Assembly (NCBI GenBank): GCA_009785335.1
Contig: WQWM01000027.1
Location: 1 to 32,752, forward strand
Source: Oscillospiraceae bacterium
GTDB taxonomy: Bacteria > Bacillota > Clostridia > Oscillospirales > Acutalibacteraceae
Reading direction: 5' to 3'
Length of the DNA stretch: 32,752 bases
The notes below the pieces were generated by a model. That model saw only the letters and a list, made by a program, of their open reading frames with translations. It was not told the origin of the DNA and did no database searches. Positions 6,608 through 14,699 of this stretch are shown here, piece after piece. Positions within the stretch are counted from its first letter, which is position 1; each line of letters begins with the position of its first letter. A program made the translations under genes and the position numbers.

Positions 6608-7747
6608 ATGAAAAAAGCGTTCGCGTTCATCGTGTGTCTGTTGCTGCTATGCGGCGTGGTTTTGCTGCCGTCATGCACGATAACCCGCAACGACGATAGC
6701 CCGCCACTGCCTATTTTTAATCACTATGAAGACCTCCCACCTGATTTTGAACCCGCCGCCCCACTGCCCGACGATGCTATTATCCTCAACGATGAAGCTG
6801 GAATACCCGATGTAGCGTTGTATATTGCCGTTTTAGGTGCGATAGATAGGGAAAGAGCGTGGCATTTCAAGGCAACAGGCGAAGGCGCCTTCACCGCTGG
6901 GGAGGCGGCTTCGGTAACTCGTATAATCATCGCACCTCCTAACCCAGATTGGGATGAAGTAATTTGGAAACCCCTGCGCAATTTAAGAGGGATAGAACAT
7001 TTGAGGAATTTAGAAGAACTCCGGTTATCTCTGGAAGGTGATTTGGACCGCTGGGGAGGGCTTGACAACAATAGCGAATTAAGACGGCTTGAACATTTGC
7101 CTCGTTTACGAACATTTAGTTTCGGAGATTTGCACTTTATTAACGACCATCCTGATAATCTTCGTAATTTAAAGCCGTTGCGTAATTTAACACAACTAAC
7201 GCGCTTGAGCTTATTCGCTGACGGTCTAACAAGCTTGGATGGCATACAAAACTTGACAAACCTTGAACACTTAAGTATTAATACCACGAACGCTAATCAA
7301 ACTGGTGTCCTTTCAAATTTGCGAGGAATTGAGCACTTAACCAATTTGAGAGACCTTCGTATCAATGGAAGCCTACTGACAAGTTTAGATGAAGTGCGAT
7401 ACTTAGTTAACCTTACGACTTTATGGGTAAGCAACAGCCAGTTAACAGATATCAGCGCTATTGCGCATTTAACAAATCTAGAGGACATTAATGTTAGTCA
7501 AAACCAGCTGACAAATTTAAGCGACGTGCGTAATCTCGTCAACCTTACGAACCTTGCGACAAATATGAATCAACTAACAAATTTAGATGATGTGCGCAAT
7601 CTTGTCAACCTCACGCGTCTTATGGCACGCGAAAACCCATTGACAGATGTCAGCGCAGTTGCATACCTTCCAAATTTGCAGTTTTTTGATGCGCGCAGTG
7701 GCTTTTTGAGTGATACTAACCCAGAATTCTTTTTTGATGAAAGGTAA
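6608..7747 (+). CDS. Leucine-rich-repeat lipoprotein
   Basis: 379 aa. MKKAFAFIVCLLLLCG... ends in the lipobox LPSC (Cys near residue 24), so it is predicted to be lipid-anchored outside the cell. From about residue 115 it holds a run of internalin/SDS22-type repeats of about 22 residues (NLTNLEHLSI, LTSLDEVRYLVNLTTLWV, LTDISAIAHLTNLEDINV, LTNLSDVRNLVNLT). Start 6608 is chosen for the signal peptide and the AGGGGG just upstream; an earlier in-frame start at 6575 would overlap the kinase gene. The second half is AT-richer than its neighbours. Likely a surface binding protein; the ligand is unknown. Its place between nifS and nifU has no obvious functional link. Confidence 0.9.
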   Translation: MKKAFAFIVCLLLLCGVVLLPSCTITRNDDSPPLPIFNHYEDLPPDFEPAAPLPDDAIILNDEAGIPDVALYIAVLGAIDRERAWHFKATGEGAFTAGEAASVTRIIIAPPNPDWDEVIWKPLRNLRGIEHLRNLEELRLSLEGDLDRWGGLDNNSELRRLEHLPRLRTFSFGDLHFINDHPDNLRNLKPLRNLTQLTRLSLFADGLTSLDGIQNLTNLEHLSINTTNANQTGVLSNLRGIEHLTNLRDLRINGSLLTSLDEVRYLVNLTTLWVSNSQLTDISAIAHLTNLEDINVSQNQLTNLSDVRNLVNLTNLATNMNQLTNLDDVRNLVNLTRLMARENPLTDVSAVAYLPNLQFFDARSGFLSDTNPEFFFDER

Positions 7748-7794
7748 GTATCATGAAACGGACAACACGTTAACACTTAAGGAGTGAAAATAAT

Positions 7795-8235
7795 ATGTAT
7801 AGCGAAAAAGTAATCGACCATTTCACCAACCCGCGCAACGTGGGCGAAATCGCAAACCCCAGCGGTGTGGGCGAAGTGGGCAACGCCCAGTGCGGCGACA
7901 TCATGCGGGTGTATCTGCAAATTGAAGACGACGTGATTACCGATGTGAAGTTCAAGACCTTCGGTTGTGCCTCGGCGATTGCAAGCAGCAGCATGGCTAC
8001 AGAAATGATCAAAGGCAAAACTGTGGCGGAGGCGCTTGAGCTGACCAACAAAGCCGTAGCCAATGCGCTTGACGGCTTGCCGCCGGTGAAGATGCATTGC
8101 AGCCTCCTCGCCGAGCAAGCGGTGAAGGCCGCCATTAAGCAATACTACGACAACAACGGCATTGCCTATGATACTGCGTTGTTTGCCAAGCTTGGCGACG
8201 ATGCGCATGAGCATGGGGATTTGGTGGAGGAGTAG
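7795..8235 (+). CDS. nifU: Fe-S cluster assembly scaffold NifU/IscU
   Basis: 146 aa, the IscU-type N-terminal domain only. The three cluster ligands are C33 (NAQCGD), C58 (FGCASAIAS) and C102 (MHCSLLAE), with the conserved Asp35 next to the first; H101 precedes the third. It receives sulfur from the desulfurase encoded upstream at 4279 and passes Fe-S clusters to apo-proteins. The strong AAGGAG site is at about 7780-7785. The next gene begins one base after its stop. Confidence 0.95.
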   Translation: MYSEKVIDHFTNPRNVGEIANPSGVGEVGNAQCGDIMRVYLQIEDDVITDVKFKTFGCASAIASSSMATEMIKGKTVAEALELTNKAVANALDGLPPVKMHCSLLAEQAVKAAIKQYYDNNGIAYDTALFAKLGDDAHEHGDLVEE

Positions 8236-8236
8236 C

Positions 8237-9145
8237 ATGGCTTTATATACCGAGCGACACGGCATGAGGAAGCCCATTGAACGCACCTCGACAATCACTA
8301 TCGAGATGTATTCGATGCTTTTGGATTGTTGTGAAAAATATTACTACTATCTCTCATGGAAATTTCCTGAGAATTGCTTTGATGGGCGCGGCTGTTGTGG
8401 TGTGGATGAAAATAAATTGAATCAACACTTATTATTTGACATTCCTTCGCTATTTAGAAATTCTGATGGCGTGATTGCCAAACCTCAAAAAAATTATTAT
8501 GGCGAAGCAGATAAGTATGATCAATATGCTTTATTAGACTTAATTGAGTACATCGCTCAGAATTGCAAAGATGTTAAAGAACTTGACTGGCATGCCTTTT
8601 TTAAACATTATCATCTGCGGACGCTAACTACAAACGAAATTGCGGGAACTTTCCGTGATGAAATTAATGAAGTCTTCTATAAAACAGGGCTATTATTTAC
8701 ACTCACGAGTGACTTGGTTGTTGAACGGATTATAGAAGATGGCACGTTAACGACAGCGGTCGAAAAGATAATTAGCGCAGTGAAAGAAAAAGGATTGAAA
8801 GACCTATTGAATGAGGCGGTGTCGTTATTCAAACAACCCAATCCTGCGCTGCGAAATGATGCTGTGGAAAAGTTGTGGGATGCGTTTGAGCGACTTAAAA
8901 CATATTACACGACACTCGACAAGAAGGACTCGGCAGAAAAAATCATTAAAGAGATGAGCAATAACCAAATTGAATTTGAAGAGCTTTTTCGCACGGAGTT
9001 TTTTGCTCTAACAAAAATAGGTAATGATTATCGAATTCGCCACCATGAAACCAATAAGATTGACATCGTAGATATTCACCATTATGACTATTTTTTTAAT
9101 CGCTGCCTTGCTTTGATTGCTATGGCATTGCGAAACTTGCAATAG
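8237..9145 (+). CDS. Uncharacterised protein, possibly abortive-infection/HEPN-like
   Basis: 302 aa, mostly helical. The N-terminal region has MALYTERHGMRKPIERT and a Cys-rich patch (ENCFDGRGCCG, about residues 45-55). The C-terminal part has RNDAVEKLWDAFERLKTYY, then LTKIGNDYRIRHHETNK, then a hydrophobic helix FFNRCLALIAMAL. The RxRHH segment is reminiscent of HEPN RNase motifs and the general pattern recalls AbiJ-type proteins, but I cannot confirm a family. The gene is clearly AT-richer than nifU before and nadA after, suggesting transfer. The start at 8237 is one base after the nifU stop. No toxin or antitoxin partner is adjacent. Confidence 0.7.
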   Translation: MALYTERHGMRKPIERTSTITIEMYSMLLDCCEKYYYYLSWKFPENCFDGRGCCGVDENKLNQHLLFDIPSLFRNSDGVIAKPQKNYYGEADKYDQYALLDLIEYIAQNCKDVKELDWHAFFKHYHLRTLTTNEIAGTFRDEINEVFYKTGLLFTLTSDLVVERIIEDGTLTTAVEKIISAVKEKGLKDLLNEAVSLFKQPNPALRNDAVEKLWDAFERLKTYYTTLDKKDSAEKIIKEMSNNQIEFEELFRTEFFALTKIGNDYRIRHHETNKIDIVDIHHYDYFFNRCLALIAMALRNLQ

Positions 9146-9164
9146 AAGACTTTAGGAGCAACCC

Positions 9165-10082
9165 ATGACCATCCACGAACTACAACAAGAAATCATCAAA
9201 CTCAAGCGCGAAACCGACACCTGCATTCTCGCGCACAGCTATCAAGCGCGTGAAATCCTCGAAGTCGCTGACGTGTGCGGGGACTCCTTTGCGTTGGCGC
9301 AAGCCGCCGTGCAGCAACCGCACCGCAACATGCTCATGTGCGGCGTGCATTTCATGGCCGAAAGCGTGAAGCTGCTCACGCCCGAAAAAACCGTGCGGCT
9401 GGCGAATCCCCAAGCGGGCTGCCCCATGGCCGAGCAGATGGACAAAGACATCATCAGCGCGGTCAAGCAAAGTCTGCCGGATTACACCGTGGTAGCATAT
9501 ATTAATACTACCGCTGCGTTGAAGACGGTTTGTGATGTTTGCGTCACGAGCTCAAGCGCGGTGCAGATTGTGCAGCGCATCGACAACCCGAATATCTTGT
9601 TCATCCCCGACAAAAACCTGGGTGCATGGGTAGCTGACCAGTGCCCGGAAAAGAACATCAAGCTCCTCGAAGGCGGCTGTCCCATTCATGCGGCGGTGAC
9701 GGTTGCCGATGTGCAAGCCGCTCGCGTCGCGCACCCTGAGGCCGAATTGCTGGTTCATCCTGAGTGCGTGCCCGCTGTGGTTGCGCTTGCAGATTACGTT
9801 GGCTCCACCACGGGGATTATGCAGTATGCGAAACAATCAAGTGCTAAAGAGTTTATCATTGGCACAGAAAGCACCATTGCCGAGCATTTGCAATATGACC
9901 GCCCCGACAAGCGTTTTTTTGCGCTGGGCACCAAGTTGGTTTGCCCGAACATGAAGCTCACCACACTGCCTGATGTTCTGCTTGCGCTGCGCGGCGAGGG
10001 CGGCACGGTGATTGACATGAGCGATGAGTTGATCCGCGATGCGCGGCGCTGTGTGGATAAAATGATTGAGCTGGGTGGATAG
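9165..10082 (+). CDS. nadA: Quinolinate synthase A
   Basis: 305 aa. It condenses iminoaspartate with dihydroxyacetone phosphate to quinolinate in NAD synthesis, using a [4Fe-4S] cluster. The three cluster cysteines are C86 (NPQAGCPM), C201 (VHPECVPAV) and C260 (LVCPNMKLT). Substrate-binding motifs AHSYQ, CGVHFMAES and GTES are present. nadB and nadC are not adjacent, which is unusual since nadA normally travels with them; they may lie elsewhere. The same-strand run nifS...nifU...nadA supplies the cluster machinery for this enzyme. Confidence 0.95.
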   Translation: MTIHELQQEIIKLKRETDTCILAHSYQAREILEVADVCGDSFALAQAAVQQPHRNMLMCGVHFMAESVKLLTPEKTVRLANPQAGCPMAEQMDKDIISAVKQSLPDYTVVAYINTTAALKTVCDVCVTSSSAVQIVQRIDNPNILFIPDKNLGAWVADQCPEKNIKLLEGGCPIHAAVTVADVQAARVAHPEAELLVHPECVPAVVALADYVGSTTGIMQYAKQSSAKEFIIGTESTIAEHLQYDRPDKRFFALGTKLVCPNMKLTTLPDVLLALRGEGGTVIDMSDELIRDARRCVDKMIELGG

Positions 10083-10120
10083 TGCTAGCCTGTATGCTGG
10101 CGATAGGTTGTGTAAAATCC

Positions 10121-10290
10121 TCGCTCCGCGAGCCTTCCTCAGTCGCGCCAAGCGCGCCAGCTCCTTCCCAAGGAAGGAGCCATGGGGCTTAAGGATATAA
10201 CGACATCAAAACTTGAAGAAACAAGCTTCGGCTCCTTCCTTGGGAAGGAGCTCCCGAGCTCGGCGAGGGTGAGGAAGGTTCGCGGAGCGA
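10121..10290. repeat. Long palindromic repeat A1
   Basis: The ends are a 21-base imperfect inverted repeat (TCGCTCCGCGAGCCTTCC... and its complement at 10270-10290). Inside are a second hairpin arm pair (AGCTCCTTCCCAAGGAAGGAGC) and a core TTAAGGATATAACGACA. It is nearly identical to A2. No ORF is inside. It fills the nadA-GNAT gap together with short flanks in which I see nothing else. Confidence 0.85.
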
Positions 10291-10353
10291 CCGCGGCTTG
10301 CTATTATCTCATTCGTCGTGGCTACTTTCCGCCTGACGCATAAAGGAAAACCA

Positions 10354-10794
10354 ATGACTTTCTTCGATGAATTCGCACAGCTCTCCAAGGGTAACATCAC
10401 CCTGCGCTTGTGCGAGCAATGCCCCGGCGATGACGAATTGCTGCCGTTTTACTACTACGATATTTGCGATGCGAATGGCAACTCCGTGGGCAAAATCAGC
10501 ATACGTATTGGCGATAACGTGCACTCTTACTACAATGGGCATGTGGGCTATGAAGTTGATGAAGCCCATCAGGGCAAGGGCTATGCGCGGCAGGCCTGTG
10601 AACTGGTGCTGCCCATCGCTCGTGCGCACGGCATGCACCGTGTTTATCTCACCTGTGGTGAAAGCAACGCTGCCTCGCGCAAGGTGATTGAAGCACTGGG
10701 CGCGCAATTGTTAGAAATCGCGCAGGTGCCGCAAAGCTGCTTTTTCTGGCGGCTGAATATGGAACGATATTGCATTTATCGCAAGGAGATTTAG
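10354..10794 (+). CDS. GNAT-family N-acetyltransferase
   Basis: 146 aa. The acetyl-CoA-binding signature is HQGKGYARQACELVLPIARAH (about residues 71-90), followed by the usual beta-5 and NAASRKVIEALGA helix. ATG 10354 is chosen because AAAGGA lies just upstream; the alternative GTG at 10318 has no ribosome site. The substrate is unknown. The gene is bracketed by two near-identical direct copies of repeat A, the second starting five bases after its stop codon. Confidence 0.88.
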   Translation: MTFFDEFAQLSKGNITLRLCEQCPGDDELLPFYYYDICDANGNSVGKISIRIGDNVHSYYNGHVGYEVDEAHQGKGYARQACELVLPIARAHGMHRVYLTCGESNAASRKVIEALGAQLLEIAQVPQSCFFWRLNMERYCIYRKEI

Positions 10795-10798
10795 CTCC

Positions 10799-10966
10799 TC
10801 GCTCCGCGAGCCTTCCTCAGTCGCGCCGAGCGCGCCAGCTCCTTCCCAAGGAAGGAGCTAAGGATTAAGGATATAATGACAACAAAACTTGAAGTAACAA
10901 GCTTCGGCTCCTTCCTCGGGAAGGAGCTCCCGAGCTCGGCGAGGGTGAGGAAGGTTCGCGGAGCGA
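10799..10966. repeat. Long palindromic repeat A2
   Basis: Near-copy of A1 in the same orientation (168 against 170 bases), with the same terminal inverted repeats and the core TTAAGGATATAATGACA. A short AT-poor stretch and the ribosome site of the next gene follow up to 11030; nothing else is seen there. Confidence 0.85.
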
Positions 10967-11030
10967 CGCGACTTGCTCCTTTTGCCTTTGCTACGGTTAC
11001 GCACTGCCCATAACATACAAGGGAGCACAC

Positions 11031-11693
11031 ATGATACAAAACTACACTGATTTTTGCACCGCCCTGCTCGCCGCCGGGTTCAGCTTGGGCGACAAAGACG
11101 CGCACATCTTCAGCCTGTTCACCAACAGCTGGAATGAAGATGGTCCGCAGCAATGGCACACCGGCAATCCCGAAACCGACCCTTGGGAGTGGCGCATGCG
11201 CGTGCTGCAAGAGCGCAGCGACATCGCCTATGGCAAGATATTCTTTAAGAAATCTGGCTACATCACGCAGGAATTTTACCCGTATTTCCTCGCAGCAAGA
11301 CGCGATGGCGTGAGCTTCTATGAAGCCTATGCAAATGGCACTATCAGCCACTATGCCAAGCGGATTTACGATGTAGTGGCCGAGTTCGGCAGTCTGGCGC
11401 TGGATAACATCAAGCGTGAGGCGGGCTTCACGCGCGATGAGAAATCGAAGTTCGACAGCGCATTGACAGAACTGCAAATGCGTATGTATCTTACCATGCA
11501 GGGTCAGCAGCAAATTGGCACGTGGCCCAGCACGGTGTTTTGTACCACGGAGATGTTCTGGGATGGCACGGACGTGTTTGAGCGAGCGGCTGCCCTTGAT
11601 GCCGACGAAGCCGCAGATATCATTGAGCAGCGGGTGCTGGAGCTAAACCCGGCAGCGCAGGCGAAGAAAATCGCGAAGTTTATTGGAGGATAA
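11031..11693 (+). CDS. Uncharacterised protein, possibly AlkZ-related
   Basis: 220 aa, cytoplasmic, no signal or membrane helix. Features include SLFTNSWNEDGPQQWHTG near the N-terminus, WEWRMRVLQERSDIAYGKIFF, and GTWPSTVFCTTEMFW in the second half, followed by an acidic helical tail. Clostridial proteins of this type are sometimes annotated as AlkZ-related (a DNA glycosylase-type fold), but I recall this only loosely and see no catalytic motif. It is 5 bases from the next gene, probably co-transcribed with it. Confidence 0.75.
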   Translation: MIQNYTDFCTALLAAGFSLGDKDAHIFSLFTNSWNEDGPQQWHTGNPETDPWEWRMRVLQERSDIAYGKIFFKKSGYITQEFYPYFLAARRDGVSFYEAYANGTISHYAKRIYDVVAEFGSLALDNIKREAGFTRDEKSKFDSALTELQMRMYLTMQGQQQIGTWPSTVFCTTEMFWDGTDVFERAAALDADEAADIIEQRVLELNPAAQAKKIAKFIGG

Positions 11694-11698
11694 GTGCA

Positions 11699-12175
11699 AT
11701 GTTCAAACGAAACATAGCGTATTATATCAAGAAAAACCTTGCGGGTGATATGCAAAAAAACGCTCTAGCGTTTGTTGCGTTTTTGCGGGCGAACGACATG
11801 CAGTTTGAGCGAGGCGGCGGCTATTGGGCTGACAAACTTTACTTTGTGATAAACCATGTTGGCAAGAGTGTGTGCTACATATTGATTGAGCAAGATAACT
11901 GGACGATTTGGTCAGATGACAGCGGCGAGGATTCGTTTGCGGGTGCTTCGTTGGGCGAGCATAGAAATGAAATCGTTTGGGATAACGTAAATGTCTGCGA
12001 AAGCACCAGCAGATGTTTTGATGGTTGCCAGCGGAAGCGCAGAACAATCTTTGGCAAGAGCTTTGACAACGTCTGTGGCACGGCAATCAAATTCACAAAC
12101 CCGGACGCCGAGACTGTGGCGTGCATGCAAGAGATTTTTGCGATACGAAAGACTGATATTTTACATCGGGGGTAG
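11699..12175 (+). CDS. Conserved hypothetical protein
   Basis: 158 aa. Its pattern resembles a widespread Clostridial hypothetical: FVAFLRANDMQFERGGGYWADKLYF, then WTIWSDDSG, then a Cys-rich part VCESTSRCFDGCQRKRRTIFGKSFDNVCGT and NPDAETVACMQEIFAIRK. The Cys set suggests a metal or disulfide element. Function is unknown. It lies between the previous gene and minD with 3-5 base gaps. Confidence 0.75.
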   Translation: MFKRNIAYYIKKNLAGDMQKNALAFVAFLRANDMQFERGGGYWADKLYFVINHVGKSVCYILIEQDNWTIWSDDSGEDSFAGASLGEHRNEIVWDNVNVCESTSRCFDGCQRKRRTIFGKSFDNVCGTAIKFTNPDAETVACMQEIFAIRKTDILHRG

Positions 12176-12178
12176 ATT

Positions 12179-12907
12179 ATGCAACAACGCATCGCCGTAA
12201 TTTCGGGCAAAGGCGGAGTCGGCAAAAGCACCATCAGCGCATGCCTTGCGGTAGAAATGGCTGCGCGGGGCAAGCGCGTGCTGCTGGTAGACTGCGACAT
12301 CGGCCTGCGCAGCCTGGACATGATTTTAGGCGTAGACGAACACGTGCTGTTCAGCTGGGCAGATGCCGCCCTAGGTCGCTGTACGATTAAACAGGCGGTG
12401 CTGCCTTTTGGCGGCATTCACCTGCTGTGTGCGCCCCTGGCCGGCGAAGATGCGCTGGAGGAAGATGCCCTTGCCCAGTTGATGACCACTTGCGGGGACT
12501 ACGACGTGGTGATTTTGGATGCACCAGCGGGCATTGGTTTTGGCTATCGCTGTGCGGTGTTGGCGGCCGACCGCGCGTTGGTGGTGTGCACCGCAGATCC
12601 GGTGTGTGTGCGTTCGGCAGCACTGGCGGGCACAAAAGCGCTGCGCATGGATGTACGTGACGTGCGGCTGGTGATCAACCGCTTTGACCGCAAGATTGCC
12701 CTGCAACGCCGCCACCTGGCCATTGACGAAATCATCGACCAAACTGAGCTGCAGCTCATTGGCGTGGTGCCGCAGCAAAGCCAGCTATTCTTTCAAACCA
12801 GCAACGCCAACGCCCTAGAGGCAAATCTGGTGACTCAGGCGGTGGCGCAAATTGCTGGGCGGCTTGCCGGTGAAAATATCCCGTTGGTTGTTCCCAATGC
12901 AGTGTAG
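12179..12907 (+). CDS. minD: MinD-like P-loop ATPase
   Basis: 242 aa. Deviant Walker A SGKGGVGKST (residues 9-18, with signature K11 and K16), LLVDCDIGLRSLDMILG (switch I), and VVILDAPAGIG (Walker B/switch II) mark a MinD/ParA-type ATPase. MinD positions division-site inhibitors. Known MinD proteins are about 265 aa and end in a short amphipathic membrane-binding helix; this one stops at ENIPLVVPNAV with no such helix visible. minC and minE are not adjacent. It could be a MinD with another partner or a related ParA-type ATPase. Confidence 0.85.
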   Translation: MQQRIAVISGKGGVGKSTISACLAVEMAARGKRVLLVDCDIGLRSLDMILGVDEHVLFSWADAALGRCTIKQAVLPFGGIHLLCAPLAGEDALEEDALAQLMTTCGDYDVVILDAPAGIGFGYRCAVLAADRALVVCTADPVCVRSAALAGTKALRMDVRDVRLVINRFDRKIALQRRHLAIDEIIDQTELQLIGVVPQQSQLFFQTSNANALEANLVTQAVAQIAGRLAGENIPLVVPNAV

Positions 12908-12927
12908 CAGCGGAGGAAAGCCTCAAA

Positions 12928-13027
12928 TCGCTCCGCGAGCCTTCCTCAGACACGCCCGAGGCGTGCCAGCTCCTTCCCAAGGAAGGAGCTCTCCGCGCAG
13001 CGCGGGGTGAGGAAGGCGTGCAGAGCA
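12928..13027. repeat. Palindromic repeat A3 (short form)
   Basis: Starts like A1/A2 (TCGCTCCGCGAGCCTTCCTCA, AGCTCCTTCCCAAGGAAGGAGC) but lacks the TTAAGGATATAA core and ends in a degenerate arm (GAGGAAGGCGTGCAGAGCA). From 13028 to 13186 the gap is AT-rich with a GGAGG site at 13171; I see no clear promoter. Confidence 0.75.
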
Positions 13028-13186
13028 CAAGCTTGTTTAGCAGTCGCAGTAATTGACCGAAGAGAAATATACTCATCAAAGTGAGGAATTTCAGCCAAAC
13101 TGAACGACAAACTATCGAAACCCTAATTTTTCTCAAAAATTTACTATTCATATGTCTAAAGTCTAACAATGGAGGAAACACTAACC

Positions 13187-14536
13187 ATGAAACGTGTATT
13201 AGCGATCATTCTTTGCCTGCTGCTGACCGCAGGTGTGGCTACGCTGTTTGTGGCTTGCAGCAACGGCAGCAACGACATCACCTTGGCGGAATTCCCCAAT
13301 CTCAGCCCCAATGGCGGTGATGTGGAGGCCATGGCCACCGCAGGCAACGCCACCCTCATTCCCTTTGCCACCCTTGACGAAAACGACAATGCCACCGTGC
13401 TTGGTCTGGTTGACCTATTCAGCACGCGTGGGCAACGCATTACCCTCAACGACCGCAGCGAAGTGACGGTTAATCGCGGCGAATGTCCCTTGCGTGGCGA
13501 CGAGCGTATACTGAGTATAACGGCACAAGGGCAAGAAGTCCTCGTTAGTGTGCAGGAAAGCAATGGCACACGCACGTTATATGGCCGCGGCTGGATTGCC
13601 GGCAGCGAAAATGACCCCTACACTGTTCGTGTTGACCTTAACGCGCCTCTCACCACCCGCGCTGTGGCTACCATTGCCACCGTGCCGACCACGCATCGCA
13701 CCACCACCACGGTTGATCCCATTGAGGCGGCACGCAACCAAATTCTTCAGGGCAACATGACGCAGCAAGAGCAACAACGTGCCTTCCGCATGCTCAGCTA
13801 TCGCATGGACGGCAACGGCGTGTTCTACACCGAACGCGACCCCTGGCAAAAACAATTCGGCTTTAATGCGCTGTTTGACATGGCGTCGCCGTTCCTGCAA
13901 ATGGTATATGGCACCATTCGCCTGAACTTCCGCTATGGCTATGTGTATGATATTTATCAAGAAGGCCCCAACCGCAACCGCGTGCGCCACGACGAAAACG
14001 GCAATCCCATGTTCCTGTTGGATGAACGCGGCAATCGAATCCCCAAAGATTGGCTGATTCAAATGTGGAAAGGCCGCTATGGTTTAGCCATGCTGGGTGC
14101 TGAAATTGGTGTGTATACCAAGCCCAGCACGCAGGCTGCACAGCACTTTTTCTCGGCAGTTGAGCAAGAATATGTCATCATGACCGTTCGTGTATATCAA
14201 CACGACTTTGACACCAACCGCACGGCGCACCTGTTCAGCCGTGGTCCGCATCCCACTTGGTGGATTACCGGCTTTGTGCCCGGCGCATTCCATCAGCCCG
14301 AGCGCAACAACCGCGGCAAAAGCGAAGTGATCACCGTGGGCACGCTAACCTTCCCCAGCCCGCAAATGATGAACCTGGTGGCCGACGCATGGGTGCGTGC
14401 GGGCTTCCGTGAGATCAACGGCATCCCCACACACATCAACCCCGAAACGCTCACACGGCGCGGCAACAGCATCCATTTTAGCTGGCAGTTTATGGACCAA
14501 GATGTGCCCAGCCACCGTTTTGGACGCCCTAACTAG
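13187..14536 (+). CDS. DUF4474-domain lipoprotein
   Basis: 449 aa. The signal peptide ends in a lipobox-like VAC (Cys near residue 24), followed by a linker. Residues about 190-440 match the DUF4474 pattern: FYTERDPWQKQFGFNALFD, a tyrosine-rich strand, then WLIQMWKGRYGLAMLGAEIGVY, and a C-terminal region ending in WQFMDQDVPSHR. The domain is of unknown function and is usually secreted or membrane-bound in Clostridia. ATG 13187 is chosen for the signal peptide with GGAGG 11 bases upstream. A TTT-rich piece (HRTTTTVDP) precedes the domain. Confidence 0.85.
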   Translation: MKRVLAIILCLLLTAGVATLFVACSNGSNDITLAEFPNLSPNGGDVEAMATAGNATLIPFATLDENDNATVLGLVDLFSTRGQRITLNDRSEVTVNRGECPLRGDERILSITAQGQEVLVSVQESNGTRTLYGRGWIAGSENDPYTVRVDLNAPLTTRAVATIATVPTTHRTTTTVDPIEAARNQILQGNMTQQEQQRAFRMLSYRMDGNGVFYTERDPWQKQFGFNALFDMASPFLQMVYGTIRLNFRYGYVYDIYQEGPNRNRVRHDENGNPMFLLDERGNRIPKDWLIQMWKGRYGLAMLGAEIGVYTKPSTQAAQHFFSAVEQEYVIMTVRVYQHDFDTNRTAHLFSRGPHPTWWITGFVPGAFHQPERNNRGKSEVITVGTLTFPSPQMMNLVADAWVRAGFREINGIPTHINPETLTRRGNSIHFSWQFMDQDVPSHRFGRPN

Positions 14537-14576
14537 ACATTTTATGACTTTTCAGAAAAAAGTTTGTGAAAAACAC

Positions 14577-14605
14577 TTGACAAACGCATGAATATCTGGT
14601 ATCAT
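14577..14605 (+). promoter_or_regulatory. SigA-type promoter of TGD-anchored protein
   Basis: TTGACA (14577-14582), 17 bases, TATCAT (14600-14605). The region from TTGT (14564) through CATGA to GGTATCAT closely matches the CAP-protein promoter at 1248-1290. Confidence 0.8.
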
Positions 14606-14699
14606 TATAACTGCGAATGGTATTTTAGCTTGGGCAAAGCTCAAAATCCGTTGCAATAAACATTGAACTCAACCCATTTTACGAAAGGAACCTAACCCC

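Noticed and set aside
10121-10966. Integron attC-like sites around the GNAT gene
   Set aside because: The palindromes lack GTTRRRY-type core boxes and no integrase is present; the repeats also occur far from cassettes.
10121-13027. CRISPR array from repeats A1 to A3
   Set aside because: The repeats are about 100-170 bases, contain inverted arms, are separated by genes, and there are no cas genes.
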